Assembly (NCBI RefSeq): GCF_014595955.1
Contig: NZ_JABVCF010000005.1
Location: 1 to 64,000 of the forward strand
Direction: 5' to 3'
Length of the DNA: 64,000 nucleotides
Origin: Pseudaminobacter soli (ex Zhang et al. 2022)
GTDB lineage: Bacteria > Pseudomonadota > Alphaproteobacteria > Rhizobiales > Rhizobiaceae
Positions 1 through 8,741 of this stretch are shown here, in pieces. The notes beneath the pieces are model-generated. The model was not told the DNA's origin. It saw only the letters and a list, made by a program, of their open reading frames with translations, and searched no databases. Positions within the stretch are counted from its first letter, which is position 1; every line of letters starts with the position of its first letter. Made by a program: the position numbers and the translations under genes.

Positions 1-57
1 CTGCATCCCCCAAAAGCAGCCGCCGGCAAGCACTGCGCGTTCGTTGGCGATACTCAT
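1..57 (-). CDS. msrA: Peptide methionine sulfoxide reductase MsrA, N-terminal 19 codons (cut by window edge)
   Basis: Read on the minus strand, the first 57 bases encode MSIANERAVLAGGCFWGMQ, which contains the GCFWG motif with the catalytic cysteine of MsrA. MsrA reduces methionine-S-sulfoxide in proteins and free methionine, using thioredoxin as electron donor, in the cytoplasm. A strong ribosome-binding site (GAGGAGGT) lies just upstream of the ATG, which supports this start. The rest of the gene lies outside the window. The motif is highly specific, so identification is good despite the short length. Confidence 0.85.
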   Translation of the reverse strand, partial: MSIANERAVLAGGCFWGMQ

Positions 58-337
58 CCGTACCTCCTCAGTCTGGGTTGTCCGCCAATATATAGGGATT
101 GCGAAACGGCTTCACTGGCCTTTCAGCCCTTCAGGAAGGCGACGAGGTCTTCGCGCGCCGAACGGAGCGCTGTTCGTGCAGCCACGCGGTCATTCGCCCT
201 CGGGTTGCATCCGTCGGCAAGCCCTTTAGCGGGAGGAGACCGCCCCGTGGTGACGACCGCATCGTCGAATCCTTGGGCTAAGAGGAACTGACGCCCTTGT
301 GGACCTATCCTTCTGGAGGTGAGGGTTGTTGCGCCCG

Positions 338-425
338 CCGCAAGGTGGAGGGGAAGGCAGCTTTGCGCCCGAATTTCTGCCGTAGAGATCAGCTTCACCG
401 CTTCCTGGAAGCAGACATCGCCGGG
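338..425. repeat. Dispersed intergenic repeat, copy A
   Basis: This segment starts CCGCAAGGTGG, continues through GCAGCTTTGCGCCC and ends CTGGAAGCAGACATCGCC. The same order of blocks is found at 11101-11174 and 31146-31230 with substitutions and small indels. All three copies lie in non-coding DNA. This looks like a degenerate intergenic repeat family; the full unit length and orientation cannot be fixed from three diverged copies. Confidence 0.5.
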
Positions 426-520
426 CGATCTCGCGAGCGGTCATAGTCGCGCCAGAAGCCAGCCTCCGCAGTCATCGGCGGACCGCTCGCTCCGACCCTT
501 TAATCATAAGCCATGGCAAT

Positions 521-670
521 TCAGTTCCTCTCTGCTGGACCACGGAGTACCTCGATCACGCTTGCAAAGGTTGCCGTCCCGTATTCGGCCTCTATCGCCT
601 GCTGCGCGGTTCTGTGCAGGAACTGGGGAACGGCAAGGCCAATGCCTGACAGCCGCCCACGGGCATCATC
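521..670 (-). pseudogene. Probable C-terminal remnant of a 3-hydroxyisobutyrate-dehydrogenase-like enzyme
   Basis: The minus-strand frame ends with GIGLAVPQFLHRTAQQAIEA, then EYGTATFASVIEVLRG and a stop. The pattern of a '(G)xxxPv' helix followed by a Gly-containing turn and an acidic/hydrophobic last helix resembles the C-terminal helical domain of the 6-phosphogluconate/3-hydroxyisobutyrate dehydrogenase family (GarR type). Upstream sequence in the same frame is low-quality, with no Rossmann fold, so only about 50 residues of a once larger gene seem to survive. The assignment is by memory of family pattern and is tentative. Confidence 0.35.
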
Positions 671-1186
671 GGCTTGTTCTGTGTGGGCAGCGTGGCACCC
701 ACTCGGACTGGGCGACCCGTTACCGCCGAGTTTTGAACATACCTCACGATCAACGATCATGGAGGCACGCCGCCGCCGCTTGACAGCCCAGCGACGCGGC
801 TTATCCTCTTCACTGAAGCCACGTCCTTGCGTTGATCTCTGGCTCCCGACGAGCCGCTTTTGATCGGCACCTTTGCCGAGTTCGCTCCTGAACCGAGTGG
901 TTGCGTACCCCGAGGGAGGAGCCGATGGACAGACTAAAGTCTGTAGCGTGCGCACTCTCGCTTCCGCTAATCCATTTGCGGGATCCGCCTCTTGGACGCG
1001 CGTACATCCCTTTTTCCAACAGGCGAAGGCGTTTCGTAGCGCAGGCCACGTTCCCGCGCTTCTTCGAGGACGATACCAAGGACGCAGGCCCGCCGACGGC
1101 GCGGCCCGATGCGGCTAAGCATTCGTGAAGGCAGGGGTGTACCCGGCCTGAGCGAGGGATGCCGCGCAAGCGCATTGGAGAGCAGG

Positions 1187-2344
1187 ATGACCGAGGCAGA
1201 GCTTTTCGCTGCCATCGATTGCCTCTATGCCGCGTCCCTGGAGTTGGAACGGTGGCCTGAAGCGCTCCATCATATCGCGCGAGCAGTCGGCGGGCTTGGG
1301 ACGGTCATGGTCCCGCTGGCGGATGTTCGAACGATGGCCATTGGCGTTTCGCCCAACCTGCGGGAGGCTGCCGAGGAATACGAACGCGAATGGTGGCAAC
1401 TCGATGCCGGGGCTGCCCGCATCGGGAGGCTCGGTCCGACGCGGGTCTGGACCGACGCCGATGTCTTTACGCCCGAGGAGATGGCTCGCGACCCCTTCTA
1501 TCAGGAATTCCGTCGCCAACACCGGCTCGGCGGCTTCCTGGCCTGTGTGTTCGATCCCCACCCTGGTTGTCGCGTCGCGATCAGCGTGCAGGGTGATCAC
1601 CGGAAAGGCACCTTCGAAGCCATTGAGATGGAGCGCTTTGCGCTCCTGGCGGGGCATGCCGAACGAGCGCTGGCGATCACCGCAAGGCTCGCCGAAGCGA
1701 AATTGATGAATACTGAGTTGACCTTGGGCATGGAGCGACTGGACTGCGGCGTGATCTTCCTCGACCAGCGGGGCGGATCCACCTTCGTCAACGAGGCGGC
1801 GCGGAGGCTTCTCGGGGATGGCATCACCATCCAGCGCGGCCGCCTCCTCGCCACCAGGGCCTCGGAGCAAGTCGCTCTTGATCGTCTAATCGCCGCCTGC
1901 CTGCTACCCGGAGTGGGCTCGCTGCCCGGTCCTGTGACCCTCTCCGGACAGCCTGGGCGCTCGGCCCTGTTCGTGCAAGGGGTCCCAGTGCGCTTGGGTG
2001 AGACCAATTGCCCGCAGGGCCTCACCGTCGGCTCGGGAGGGGCCATGCTGCTCCTGAACGAAGTCGGGGCGACCTCCGCCAAGAGTGTCCTGGATAGTCT
2101 GGTGCTACTGGGCCTCACGCAGGGCGAGGCGCGCCTGTCCGAACTCGTGGGCAGCGGCCTGCCCCCCAGGGATGCAGCCGAGCGCATCGGCATCACCGAA
2201 GGCAGTGCGCGCACCGTATTGAAGCGCGCCTTCTCCAAGCTCAACATTGCACGCCAGAGTGAGCTGTCGGTGCTGGTCACGAAGCTCCAGATGTTCGCAC
2301 CTCCCCGAAACAGACCCTCCTCACCTGGGCCGCAATCCGGATGA
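1187..2344 (+). CDS. LuxR-type helix-turn-helix transcriptional regulator
   Basis: A 385-residue protein. The last 80 residues carry a LuxR/GerE-type helix-turn-helix (LTQGEARLSELVGSGLPPRD through RTVLKRAFSKLNIARQSEL, roughly residues 303-365), including the typical 'LT.gEarl..l..G....dAAe.lgit..tvr..l....kL' spacing. The preceding 300 residues contain a probable PAS/GAF-like sensor segment (DCGVIFLDQRGG, FVNEAARRLL around residues 205-225) and no phospho-receiver. The ATG at 1187 was chosen because GAGAGCAGG precedes it and MTEAELFAAID begins the conserved-looking part; an in-frame ATG exists at 1109. It stands immediately upstream of the exported protein and export genes, so it may control them, but no operator is visible. 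Confidence 0.75.
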   Translation: MTEAELFAAIDCLYAASLELERWPEALHHIARAVGGLGTVMVPLADVRTMAIGVSPNLREAAEEYEREWWQLDAGAARIGRLGPTRVWTDADVFTPEEMARDPFYQEFRRQHRLGGFLACVFDPHPGCRVAISVQGDHRKGTFEAIEMERFALLAGHAERALAITARLAEAKLMNTELTLGMERLDCGVIFLDQRGGSTFVNEAARRLLGDGITIQRGRLLATRASEQVALDRLIAACLLPGVGSLPGPVTLSGQPGRSALFVQGVPVRLGETNCPQGLTVGSGGAMLLLNEVGATSAKSVLDSLVLLGLTQGEARLSELVGSGLPPRDAAERIGITEGSARTVLKRAFSKLNIARQSELSVLVTKLQMFAPPRNRPSSPGPQSG

Positions 2345-2609
2345 GGAGCCCGCTGAGGGCGACAGACCGGCCCAGGCAATAGTTCGATCAAACCAGACCG
2401 GACAATATTTCCATTCTGTTCCCATTTGGGAAATGCCAGCGCCGGTCCCGCGCCGGATAATCAGCCGTAATACGCGAAATCTTGCGGGCATGGAGGCAAA
2501 GGCCGAAACACGAACTGGCACATTCCAGTCGATGCCGGCTTTAGGCCGAGCCGCGCGCACCTGCGTCGGGCACGTGCCCTGTTGCGAGCCCTGAAAAAAG
2601 AGGTCTGCC

Positions 2610-2951
2610 ATGCACTGGTTTTCTGGCGCGATCATTGGGACGGCCGTCTTCCTCCCCGGTGGCGCTCTCGCTGCCGACCTGCAACCAATCGAAGGCGCAA
2701 GCATCGATCTGGGTAGGGTCTCGGGAACCGCGTACTACACAGTCGAGAGCGATGGCTACAGTCTGGTTGCCACTTTAGCCTCTGGTCCAGACGCGACCCC
2801 AGTCCGCTTGATGTCGACACTGCTCCCCGGCCAGCGGGTGATTCTTTCCGCCCCGCAAGTGGCAGGTGTCGAGGCCCTAACCTTTGAAATCACACGTATC
2901 GGTGATCGGATCGAGGTAACGGAGCCAAAGCGCTCGCCCCCCATGAATTGA
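2610..2951 (+). CDS. Small exported protein of unknown function
   Basis: A 113-residue protein beginning with a clear Sec signal peptide (hydrophobic core IIGTAVFLPGGALA, cleavage likely after ALA-AD). The mature part of about 92 residues is rich in beta-branched and small residues, lacks cysteines and has no motif I can place. A ribosome-binding site (AGAGG) precedes the ATG. It sits 5' of the HlyD-type adaptor and ABC exporter genes. It is not an obvious double-glycine-leader bacteriocin, since its leader is Sec-like. Function unknown. Confidence 0.65.
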   Translation: MHWFSGAIIGTAVFLPGGALAADLQPIEGASIDLGRVSGTAYYTVESDGYSLVATLASGPDATPVRLMSTLLPGQRVILSAPQVAGVEALTFEITRIGDRIEVTEPKRSPPMN

Positions 2952-3259
2952 GGTGATCGGATTCGAACAACGAACTTCGTGAGGTGATAGCAGGTGGCTC
3001 GCGGGACTAGCGCCGCGAGAAGCCACACGCCCCAGCCTAACAGGCCTGATGTTGCCGCAACGTCAGGAGTCTCGAACTCGCCGCTGCCCACTAATCAGGT
3101 GCGTACCTGTCGATCACGGTACCAAATGGACTCAACCGACATCTTCGGCAATGAGTCCTCGGTCAAAAAGACCTGTCTCCGAACGGAAAGAGGCTCGGGT
3201 GGCGTTTGAGGTTTTCAGGGATCGCCGCATCGCACCCCGCCCAGCCCTGGAGCATTGCC
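2952..3259. other. Intergenic region with inverted repeats
   Basis: No gene seen. It contains an imperfect inverted repeat around 2993-3025 (arms GTGGCT and AGCCAC enclosing CGCGG/CCGCG) and a second near 3045-3068 (CCTGATGTTG against CAACGTCAGG). Neither is followed by a T-run, so terminator function for the upstream small gene is only possible. The frame at 2994-3209 has no features of a real protein. Confidence 0.35.
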
Positions 3260-4280
3260 GTGACACTAGTGCGTCAGCTCTTCCGGCCAGAAGTCATCGA
3301 GTTCGAGCAGAACGGCCGGCAATGGGGCGAGGTCGTCCTGCTTCAACCGGTCTCGACCAGGATCATGGCGTGGTCGGCGGTGGCGCTCGTCGCACTCATC
3401 GTTGTGTTCCTCGCTCTTGCGCAGTACTCCCGCAAGGAGACCGTCAGCGGATATTTGACCCCGGCCACCGGCACCGTGCGGATCGTCGCGCCGCGGCAGG
3501 GCGCGGTCCGGGCTTGACGAGCAGGTTGAGTTCCAGGCGGAGCGAATCCGCCTCTCCGAAGCCATGGTCGCGCCCGTGGCCAAGCTCAGCGCCAAGGGCA
3601 TCATGTCCGAACTCGAACTCAAGCGGCGGCAGGAGACGCTTGTGGAGCAGAGGCAGGGCCTGACCGCCCTCCGCCAGCAGATCGCCGCCCGCCAGGGCCA
3701 GCTTGCCGAGACGCGGTACTCCCTTGAGGAGGTCCCGGCCACCATCGCCGACAAGGTCCAACTCCTGCGCAACGAGTTCTCTGCTACGGAGCAGCACATT
3801 GCCGAGATCAACGGCCGCCGCGCCTACGTGATCCGTTCCCCGACGGCCGGCCGCGTCGCATCGCTTCACGCAACACCCGGCGAAACCGCGGACCCCCGCT
3901 TGCTGTTGCTCGCCATCATGCCGACGGATGCCCAGCTCCAGGCCGAGCTGTTCGTGCCGACCCGCGCGATCGGCTTCGTCCGTATCGGCCAGCCTGTCCG
4001 CCTCCTTTACGATGCGTTCCCCTACCAGAGCTTCGGGACGTACAGCGGGCACACCGTCCAGGTCTCGCGGACGATCCTGATCCCCTCCGATCTTGCCGTG
4101 CCGATCCCGCTAAAGGAATCCGTGTACCGGGTTACGGCGGCCCTCGATCGACCGGACATCGACGCCTATGGGCAAAAGGTGCCGCTCCAGCCCGGGATGC
4201 TACTCAAGGCAGACATCATCCTGGAGAAGCGCTCACTCATGAAGTGGCTGCTCGATCCGCTTCTCAGCGCACGCACATGA
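3260..4280 (+). pseudogene. HlyD-family membrane-fusion protein of a C39-type exporter, broken by internal deletion and frameshift
   Basis: The 5' part encodes LVRQLFRPEVIEFEQNGRQW, a transmembrane helix (MAWSAVALVALIVVFLALAQ) and the start of the barrel/lipoyl part (GYLTPATGTVRIVAPRQG), then stops at about 3514-3516. From 3513, in another frame, the product resumes inside the coiled-coil hairpin (LDEQVEFQAERIRLSEAMVA) and runs to the normal C-terminal beta-barrel. Relatives of about 420 residues have roughly 80-100 residues of lipoyl domain and first hairpin helix between these points. The likely start is GTG 3260, preceded by CTGGAG. Normally such adaptors link an inner-membrane peptidase-ABC exporter to an outer-membrane channel. 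The 3' end overlaps the next gene by ATGA, so an operon is inferred. Without the lipoyl half the product should be inactive. Confidence 0.8.
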
Positions 4281-6197
4281 ACCCGCTCCTCAACTTCACT
4301 GGCCGACGGCGCCTTCCGGTCATGATTCAGACGGAAGCCACGGAATGCGGCATCGCCTGCCTAGCTATGGTCGCGTCGTACCATGGCCACAGGATCGACC
4401 TGAACACGCTCCGCCGCCGCTTCCCTGTCTCGTTAAAGGGCGTGACCCTGCTCGGTCTCACTCAGATCGCCGCGCAGTTGCACCTCGCCTGTCGGTCGGT
4501 GCGCTTCGAACTCGGCCACCTGCCGCAACTTCGCCTGCCTGCGATCGCGCATTGGGACCTTGACCACTTCGTGGTGCTCAAGGCGGTCACGCAAAAGGGA
4601 ATCGTGATCCACGATCCCGGCTCGGGCGAGAGGCGCTATTCCCTTGACGCGGCATCGAAGCACCTCACCGGCGTCGCCGTCGAGCTGTGGCCGACGGCAG
4701 CCTTCACGGCCAAGGACGAGCGGACGCGGCTGCCGCTCCGGACTTTTTGGGGGCACCTACGGGGTGCCCCTCATGCGTTGGTGCAGATCCTAGCACTGTC
4801 GTTCGTCCTTGAGCTCCTGGGCAATCACGGGCATCATTGACGGGGTGATGGCGGTCGCGACGCTGACGATGATCTTCGTCTACAGCAGGATGCTCGCGAC
4901 CATCGTCCTGCTCGCGGTCGCTCTGTATGCGGCCGTGCGCCTCGCCCTGTTTTCGCTGCTATGGGAACGCACCGATGCGGCGATCCGGAGCAAGGCGCTG
5001 GAGAACTCGACCTTCATCGAGACAATCCGGGCGATCCAGACCCTGAAGCTGTTCAACCGGGAGGACGAGCGCGAGGGCCAGTGGCTCAACCGATACGCCG
5101 ACCTGGTGAATGCCAACGTGCGACTTGGACGCGCTTGGGTGACGTTCAGGACCCTCAACGACATCATCTTCGGGCTCGAGAACATCATCGTCATCTATCT
5201 CGCAGCCGGCCTCGCGCTCGACAACGCCCTCACGGTTGGGATGATTTTCGCCTTCATGAGCTATAAGGGGCACTTCTCAGTCAAGGCGATAACGCTGGTC
5301 GAAAAGGCGCTCGAGTTCCGGATTCTCGGCCTGCACCTCGAGCGCCTCGCCGACATCGCGCTTGCCGCGCCTGAGCGCGGGCAGGACAGGCCTCTTGCCT
5401 ACGCGCGTGCGATCGAGGGCCGCATTGAGTTGCGAAACGTGTGCTTCCGCTATGCCGACACCGAGCCGCTCATCCTGGAGAACGTCAACATAGCGGTCGA
5501 ACCTGGCCAGTTCATTGCAATGATGGGGCCGTCGGGCGGCGGCAAGACGACCCTCGCCAAGATCATGCTCGGGCTGTTCGAGCCGACCAGCGGGGAGGTC
5601 CTGATCGACGGCATCCCCCTCCCGGTGATCGGGCCACGGGCATATCGCGAGCAGGTTGGCGCCGTGATGCAGGAGGATCAACTCCTGTCCGGCTCGGTCG
5701 CGGACAACCTCTGTTTCTTCGATCCGGAGTTCGACCGTGAGCGGATGATCGAATGCGCGAGGACCGCCCGCATCCACGAGGAGATCATGGCGATGCCGAT
5801 GGCCTACAACACCCTCATCGGCGACATGGGAAGCTCGCTCTCCGGCGGCCAGAAGCAGCGTGTGCTGCTGGCCCGCGCCCTGTACAGGCGGCCAAGGATC
5901 CTACTCCTGGACGAGGGTACGGCCCACCTCGACATGGACAACGAGAGACACATCAACGAGAGCTTGAAAGGGCTCCGTATCACGAGGATCAGCGTGACCC
6001 ATCGGCTGGAGACGATGGCGGGCATCGACGGGATCTTGCATGTCGGGCAGACCGTGAGCCTCCGCGGAACGCCGGGGGAGATCGCAGTGTCTGGCTCCGT
6101 CCGGCCCGAGTGGAGGACAGGCGAAGGATGCGGGCGGACGAATAACGGGTTCGGCGGCGGGGAACGGGAAGCTGTCCCCTTCACGCCGCCGCACTGA
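4277..6197 (+). pseudogene. C39-peptidase-containing ABC exporter (CvaB/LktB type), broken by internal deletion and frameshift
   Basis: The first frame (4277-4840) encodes an intact-looking C39 peptidase domain: catalytic Cys24 in QTEATECGIACLAM, the His in HWDLDHFVVLK and the following DPGSGERRYSL. It ends in the first membrane helix (LVQILALSFVLELL). From about 4815 another frame resumes at GIIDGVMAVATLTMIFVYSR, in the middle of the membrane domain, and continues through a complete nucleotide-binding domain: Walker A GPSGGGKTT, signature LSGGQKQRVLLARAL, Walker B RILLLDEGTAHLD and the H-loop VTHR. Compared with the usual ~710 residues, about 90 residues covering the first membrane helices are missing. 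The family cleaves double-glycine leaders and exports peptides. The C-terminal 40 residues are Gly/Arg-rich and atypical. The partner adaptor gene is broken in the same manner. Confidence 0.8.
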
Positions 6198-6460
6198 CGG
6201 GTTCCCCTCCGGGACGCCTGCGTCTTCAGCAGTAAGACTGTGCAATGACGGACGCCTGCTTCTACAGTTCCGGCAAAAGAAGCTGCCGTTCTGCTTGCGG
6301 CCGAAAGCTTGCCAATCGGCAACGCGCCGCAGTCATGAGGCAAACTTTGCCTCAACTTGAAAGCAGGCAATGCGGCTCCGAGCTTGTCGGTCCCTGTCTG
6401 CGCCGATGCCGGCAGACAAAGTTCGCCGCTTGCGGGTCCTTCCGAATCGTGCTCTACGCC
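6198..6460. other. Intergenic region upstream of the TPP riboswitch
   Basis: No gene seen. The end of the broken exporter gene is followed by short G/C-rich stretches such as AGCTGCCGTTCTGC and GGCCGAAAGCTTGCC that look like diverged intergenic repeat material. The promoter of the riboswitch operon must lie here, but I cannot pick out a convincing -35/-10 pair. Confidence 0.4.
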
Positions 6461-6554
6461 CGCTCACCACAGGGGTGCTCCGTATCGCCGGGGCTGAGAG
6501 CGCAGCGCGAAGCCGCGAAACCCTTAAGCTGATCTGGGTAATACCAGCGGAGCG
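6461..6554 (+). promoter_or_regulatory. TPP riboswitch (THI element)
   Basis: The conserved aptamer blocks occur in order: ACAGGGGTGCTC, GGGCTGAGAGCGC, ACCCTTAAGCTGATCTGGGT and AATACCAGCGGAGCGAGG. The closing P1 stem is visible as CGCTC (6461-6465) with GAGCG (6550-6554). TPP aptamers bind thiamine pyrophosphate and switch off thiamine synthesis or uptake genes. The ribosome-binding site AGGCGG follows P1 directly and the ATG of the ykoF-like gene is at 6564, so control is most simply translational: ligand-stabilised P1 would sit against the ribosome-binding site. No terminator hairpin with T-run separates aptamer and gene. Confidence 0.95.
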
Positions 6555-6563
6555 AGGCGGATC

Positions 6564-7172
6564 ATGTTTTCTGGCGCGCAAGTTTCCTTGTATCCGATGG
6601 CGGACGACTTTGTCCGCATCATCCTTGGCAGTCTGTCGGCTCTTGATCCTTACCGGGAACGCTTCCGCATCGAGACCGACGACATCTCGACACTGCTGGT
6701 TGGCCCGCCGGAAGAGCTCTTCCCGGCCATGCGCGATCTTCATGTCGCCGCCTCCCGCAACAGCGTCCACTGTGTGCTGCATGCCACCGTGTCTCGGGGC
6801 TGTCCCGGCGAGCCGGACGATCCGATCTGCACGCCGATCGGGAACCGCAGTACCGAGATGCCGCTTGGCCGACGGATCGATGGGGCCCTACGGGCGGCGA
6901 CCGGCGCAACCCGGATCGGTCAGGACGTCGCAGCCCAGCTTTCGCTCTACCCGCTCGGCGCTGGCCACCACATGGACGAGATCTATGGCTGCATCGACTT
7001 CCTGAAGCGCTCGGGCGTCTTCGGCAAGTCGAAGAACTTCTGCACCACCCTGCGAGGAGATGCCGGGCCGGTCTTTGCCACCTTGAGCGAAGCCTTTTTG
7101 CGCTTCGGCTCACCTGAAGGCCATCTGGCGCTCGATCTCACCGTTTCGGCAAACAGCCCCACCGCTCGCTGA
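6564..7172 (+). CDS. ykoF: YkoF-family thiamine/HMP-binding protein
   Basis: A 202-residue cytoplasmic protein made of two related halves, each opening with the same motif: AQVSLYPMADDFVRII near residue 5 and AQLSLYPLGAGHHMDEIYG near residue 123. This duplicated ferredoxin-like fold is that of YkoF, which in Bacillus binds thiamine and hydroxymethylpyrimidine (HMP) and is encoded with an HMP transporter. It is the first gene after the TPP riboswitch and only 28 bases before the permease gene, so it is co-transcribed with the importer. No signal peptide. Its likely role is to bind or hand on the incoming pyrimidine; the exact ligand is not decided by the sequence. Confidence 0.85.
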   Translation: MFSGAQVSLYPMADDFVRIILGSLSALDPYRERFRIETDDISTLLVGPPEELFPAMRDLHVAASRNSVHCVLHATVSRGCPGEPDDPICTPIGNRSTEMPLGRRIDGALRAATGATRIGQDVAAQLSLYPLGAGHHMDEIYGCIDFLKRSGVFGKSKNFCTTLRGDAGPVFATLSEAFLRFGSPEGHLALDLTVSANSPTAR

Positions 7173-7200
7173 TCCGCGCTGTCGTCGCGCGGAGTTTTCC

Positions 7201-7980
7201 ATGCCGAAACAATCCTCGTTTTTTGCCAGGGTATGGCCAGCGGCGCTTGCCATTGGATTCCTGCTCGCTGCGTGGCAGCTCTATGTCGATCTGTCAGGCC
7301 TGAGTCCGACCCTGCTGCCTTCACCGGCGCGCATTGCACAACAGGCCTGGATTCACCGCCAAGCCTTGCTCGACAATTCCGTGCCGACCATACGCGCAAC
7401 GCTCCTCGGCTTTTCCTGTTCGCTGACGGCCGCGTTCCTTCTGTCGATCGTCATGGATTTCTCGCGGCCGTTGCGGCGCGCCCTGTTTCCCGTGTTCATC
7501 ATCAGCCAGACTCTGCCGCTGGTCGCGATCGCACCCCTGGTGGTGCTGTGGTTCGGCTTCGGCCTCATGCCCAAGATCATGCTGGTCGCGCTGGTCACCT
7601 TCTTCCCCATGCTGGTGGCTCTGGTTCAGGGCTATCAGGCAACGGAACAGGAGATCGCGTTGCTCCTGCATGCGATGGGGGCAAGCCGTTGGCGTGCCTT
7701 CCGGCTTGCACGGCTGCCGTCAGCGCTCCCCTTGTTCTTCGCGGGTTTGAGGATTTCCATTACCTATGCGGTGGTGGGTGCAATCTTCGCCGAATATTCC
7801 GGCGCAGCACGCGGCCTCGGCATCTATATCCTTAACGCCAAGAACAACTTCCGGCCAGATCTCGTGCTGGCCGCCGTCGCTGTCAGCGCAACGCTGACGC
7901 TGATCCTGTTTGGTATGACAGCGCTCATCCAGCGCTTGGCCATGCCCTGGATACGTTTCGAACAGGCGGCGGCGCGATGA
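7201..7980 (+). CDS. thiX: Thiamine-precursor ABC transporter permease (ThiX-like)
   Basis: A 259-residue inner-membrane protein with about six hydrophobic segments and the binding-protein-dependent permease EAA loop (LLLHAMGASRWRAFRLARLP, with the typical Gly). It belongs to the family of ThiX/SsuC/TauC permeases. The riboswitch upstream and the ThiY-like binding protein downstream favour a pyrimidine moiety of thiamine (HMP or N-formyl-aminopyrimidine) over sulfonates. ATG start; its stop overlaps the next gene by ATGA (7977-7980), showing translational coupling. Confidence 0.8.
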   Translation: MPKQSSFFARVWPAALAIGFLLAAWQLYVDLSGLSPTLLPSPARIAQQAWIHRQALLDNSVPTIRATLLGFSCSLTAAFLLSIVMDFSRPLRRALFPVFIISQTLPLVAIAPLVVLWFGFGLMPKIMLVALVTFFPMLVALVQGYQATEQEIALLLHAMGASRWRAFRLARLPSALPLFFAGLRISITYAVVGAIFAEYSGAARGLGIYILNAKNNFRPDLVLAAVAVSATLTLILFGMTALIQRLAMPWIRFEQAAAR

Positions 7981-8741
7981 GCCCGCCGCGCCTGCAACTC
8001 GAGGGCATCACCAAGGCTTTCGGCCAGACACAGGTGCTGGACGGCATCGACTTGCATGTGCGCGAGGGCGAGTTCGTCTCCATTCTCGGTCCCTCCGGCG
8101 CCGGCAAGTCGACGCTCTTCCAGCTCTTGATCGGCGGGATCCGGCCCGATCGCGGAACGATCCGCTTCGACGGCACGCCGCTTGCCGCAGGCGAAGGCCG
8201 CTTCGCCTTCATGCCGCAGCGCGACGCGCTGATGCCGTGGCGAAACATCCTGGACAATGCGACGCTCGGCCTCGAAGTGCAGGGCATGAGCCGCGCCAAG
8301 GCGCGCGGCAGGGTATTGCCATTGCTCGCCGATTTCGGGCTGCAGGGCTTCGAGAGGCACTATCCGGCACAACTTTCGGGCGGCATGCGGCAGCGCGCCG
8401 CCCTCCTGCGCACGGTGGTGCAGGATCGCGAGATGCTGCTTCTCGACGAGCCGTTCGGTGCGCTCGATGCGCTCACCCGCACCAGCATGCAGCGCTGGCT
8501 CGAAGCAATGTGGAAGCGCCATCGCTGGACCGCCTTGCTGATCACCCATGACGTGCGCGAGGCCGTGTACCTGTCGGACCGCATCTATGTCCTGTCAGCG
8601 CGGCCTGCGCAGGTGCTGCACGAAATCCGGGTACCGCTGCCGCGCCCCCGCGCCGCAGGCTTTCAGGAGGCCAGCGCTATCGAGGCGAACCTTCTGGACA
8701 TGCTGTTCACAGGCCAGACTTTCGCAGGAGACAAACCATGA
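7977..8741 (+). CDS. thiZ: Thiamine-precursor ABC transporter ATPase (ThiZ-like)
   Basis: A 254-residue ATP-binding subunit with Walker A GPSGAGKST, Q-loop FMPQRDALMPW, signature LSGGMRQRAALLRTV, Walker B MLLLDEPFGALD and H-loop LITHDVREAVYLSD. The Q-loop sequence (MPQRDALMPW) is characteristic of the TauB/SsuB/ThiZ group. It energises the import of the substrate delivered by the ThiY-like protein. It overlaps its neighbours by ATGA at both ends (7977-7980 and 8738-8741). Confidence 0.85.
   Translation: MSPPRLQLEGITKAFGQTQVLDGIDLHVREGEFVSILGPSGAGKSTLFQLLIGGIRPDRGTIRFDGTPLAAGEGRFAFMPQRDALMPWRNILDNATLGLEVQGMSRAKARGRVLPLLADFGLQGFERHYPAQLSGGMRQRAALLRTVVQDREMLLLDEPFGALDALTRTSMQRWLEAMWKRHRWTALLITHDVREAVYLSDRIYVLSARPAQVLHEIRVPLPRPRAAGFQEASAIEANLLDMLFTGQTFAGDKP

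Larger units (their letters stand above)
58..1186. other. Gene-poor stretch between msrA and the LuxR-type regulator
   Basis: About 1.1 kb without a convincing intact gene. It holds the msrA ribosome-binding site at its left end, a copy of the dispersed repeat near 338-425, and a probable dehydrogenase remnant at 521-670 on the minus strand. The minus-strand frame ending near 123 finishes in TALRSAREDLVAFLKG, which looks like a genuine protein C-terminus (some cytochrome-type proteins end this way), but I cannot assign it. Other open frames here are arginine-rich and look like GC-driven noise. Confidence 0.5.

Noticed and set aside
123-398. Minus-strand frame ending TALRSAREDLVAFLKG
   Set aside because: The end looks protein-like, but the remainder does not and includes the dispersed repeat; I cannot name a family, so it is described only as part of the gene-poor stretch.
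2950-2975. GGATTCGAAC resembling a tRNA T-loop on the minus strand
   Set aside because: No acceptor stem, anticodon arm or D-arm could be built around it, so it is not called as a tRNA or attachment site.
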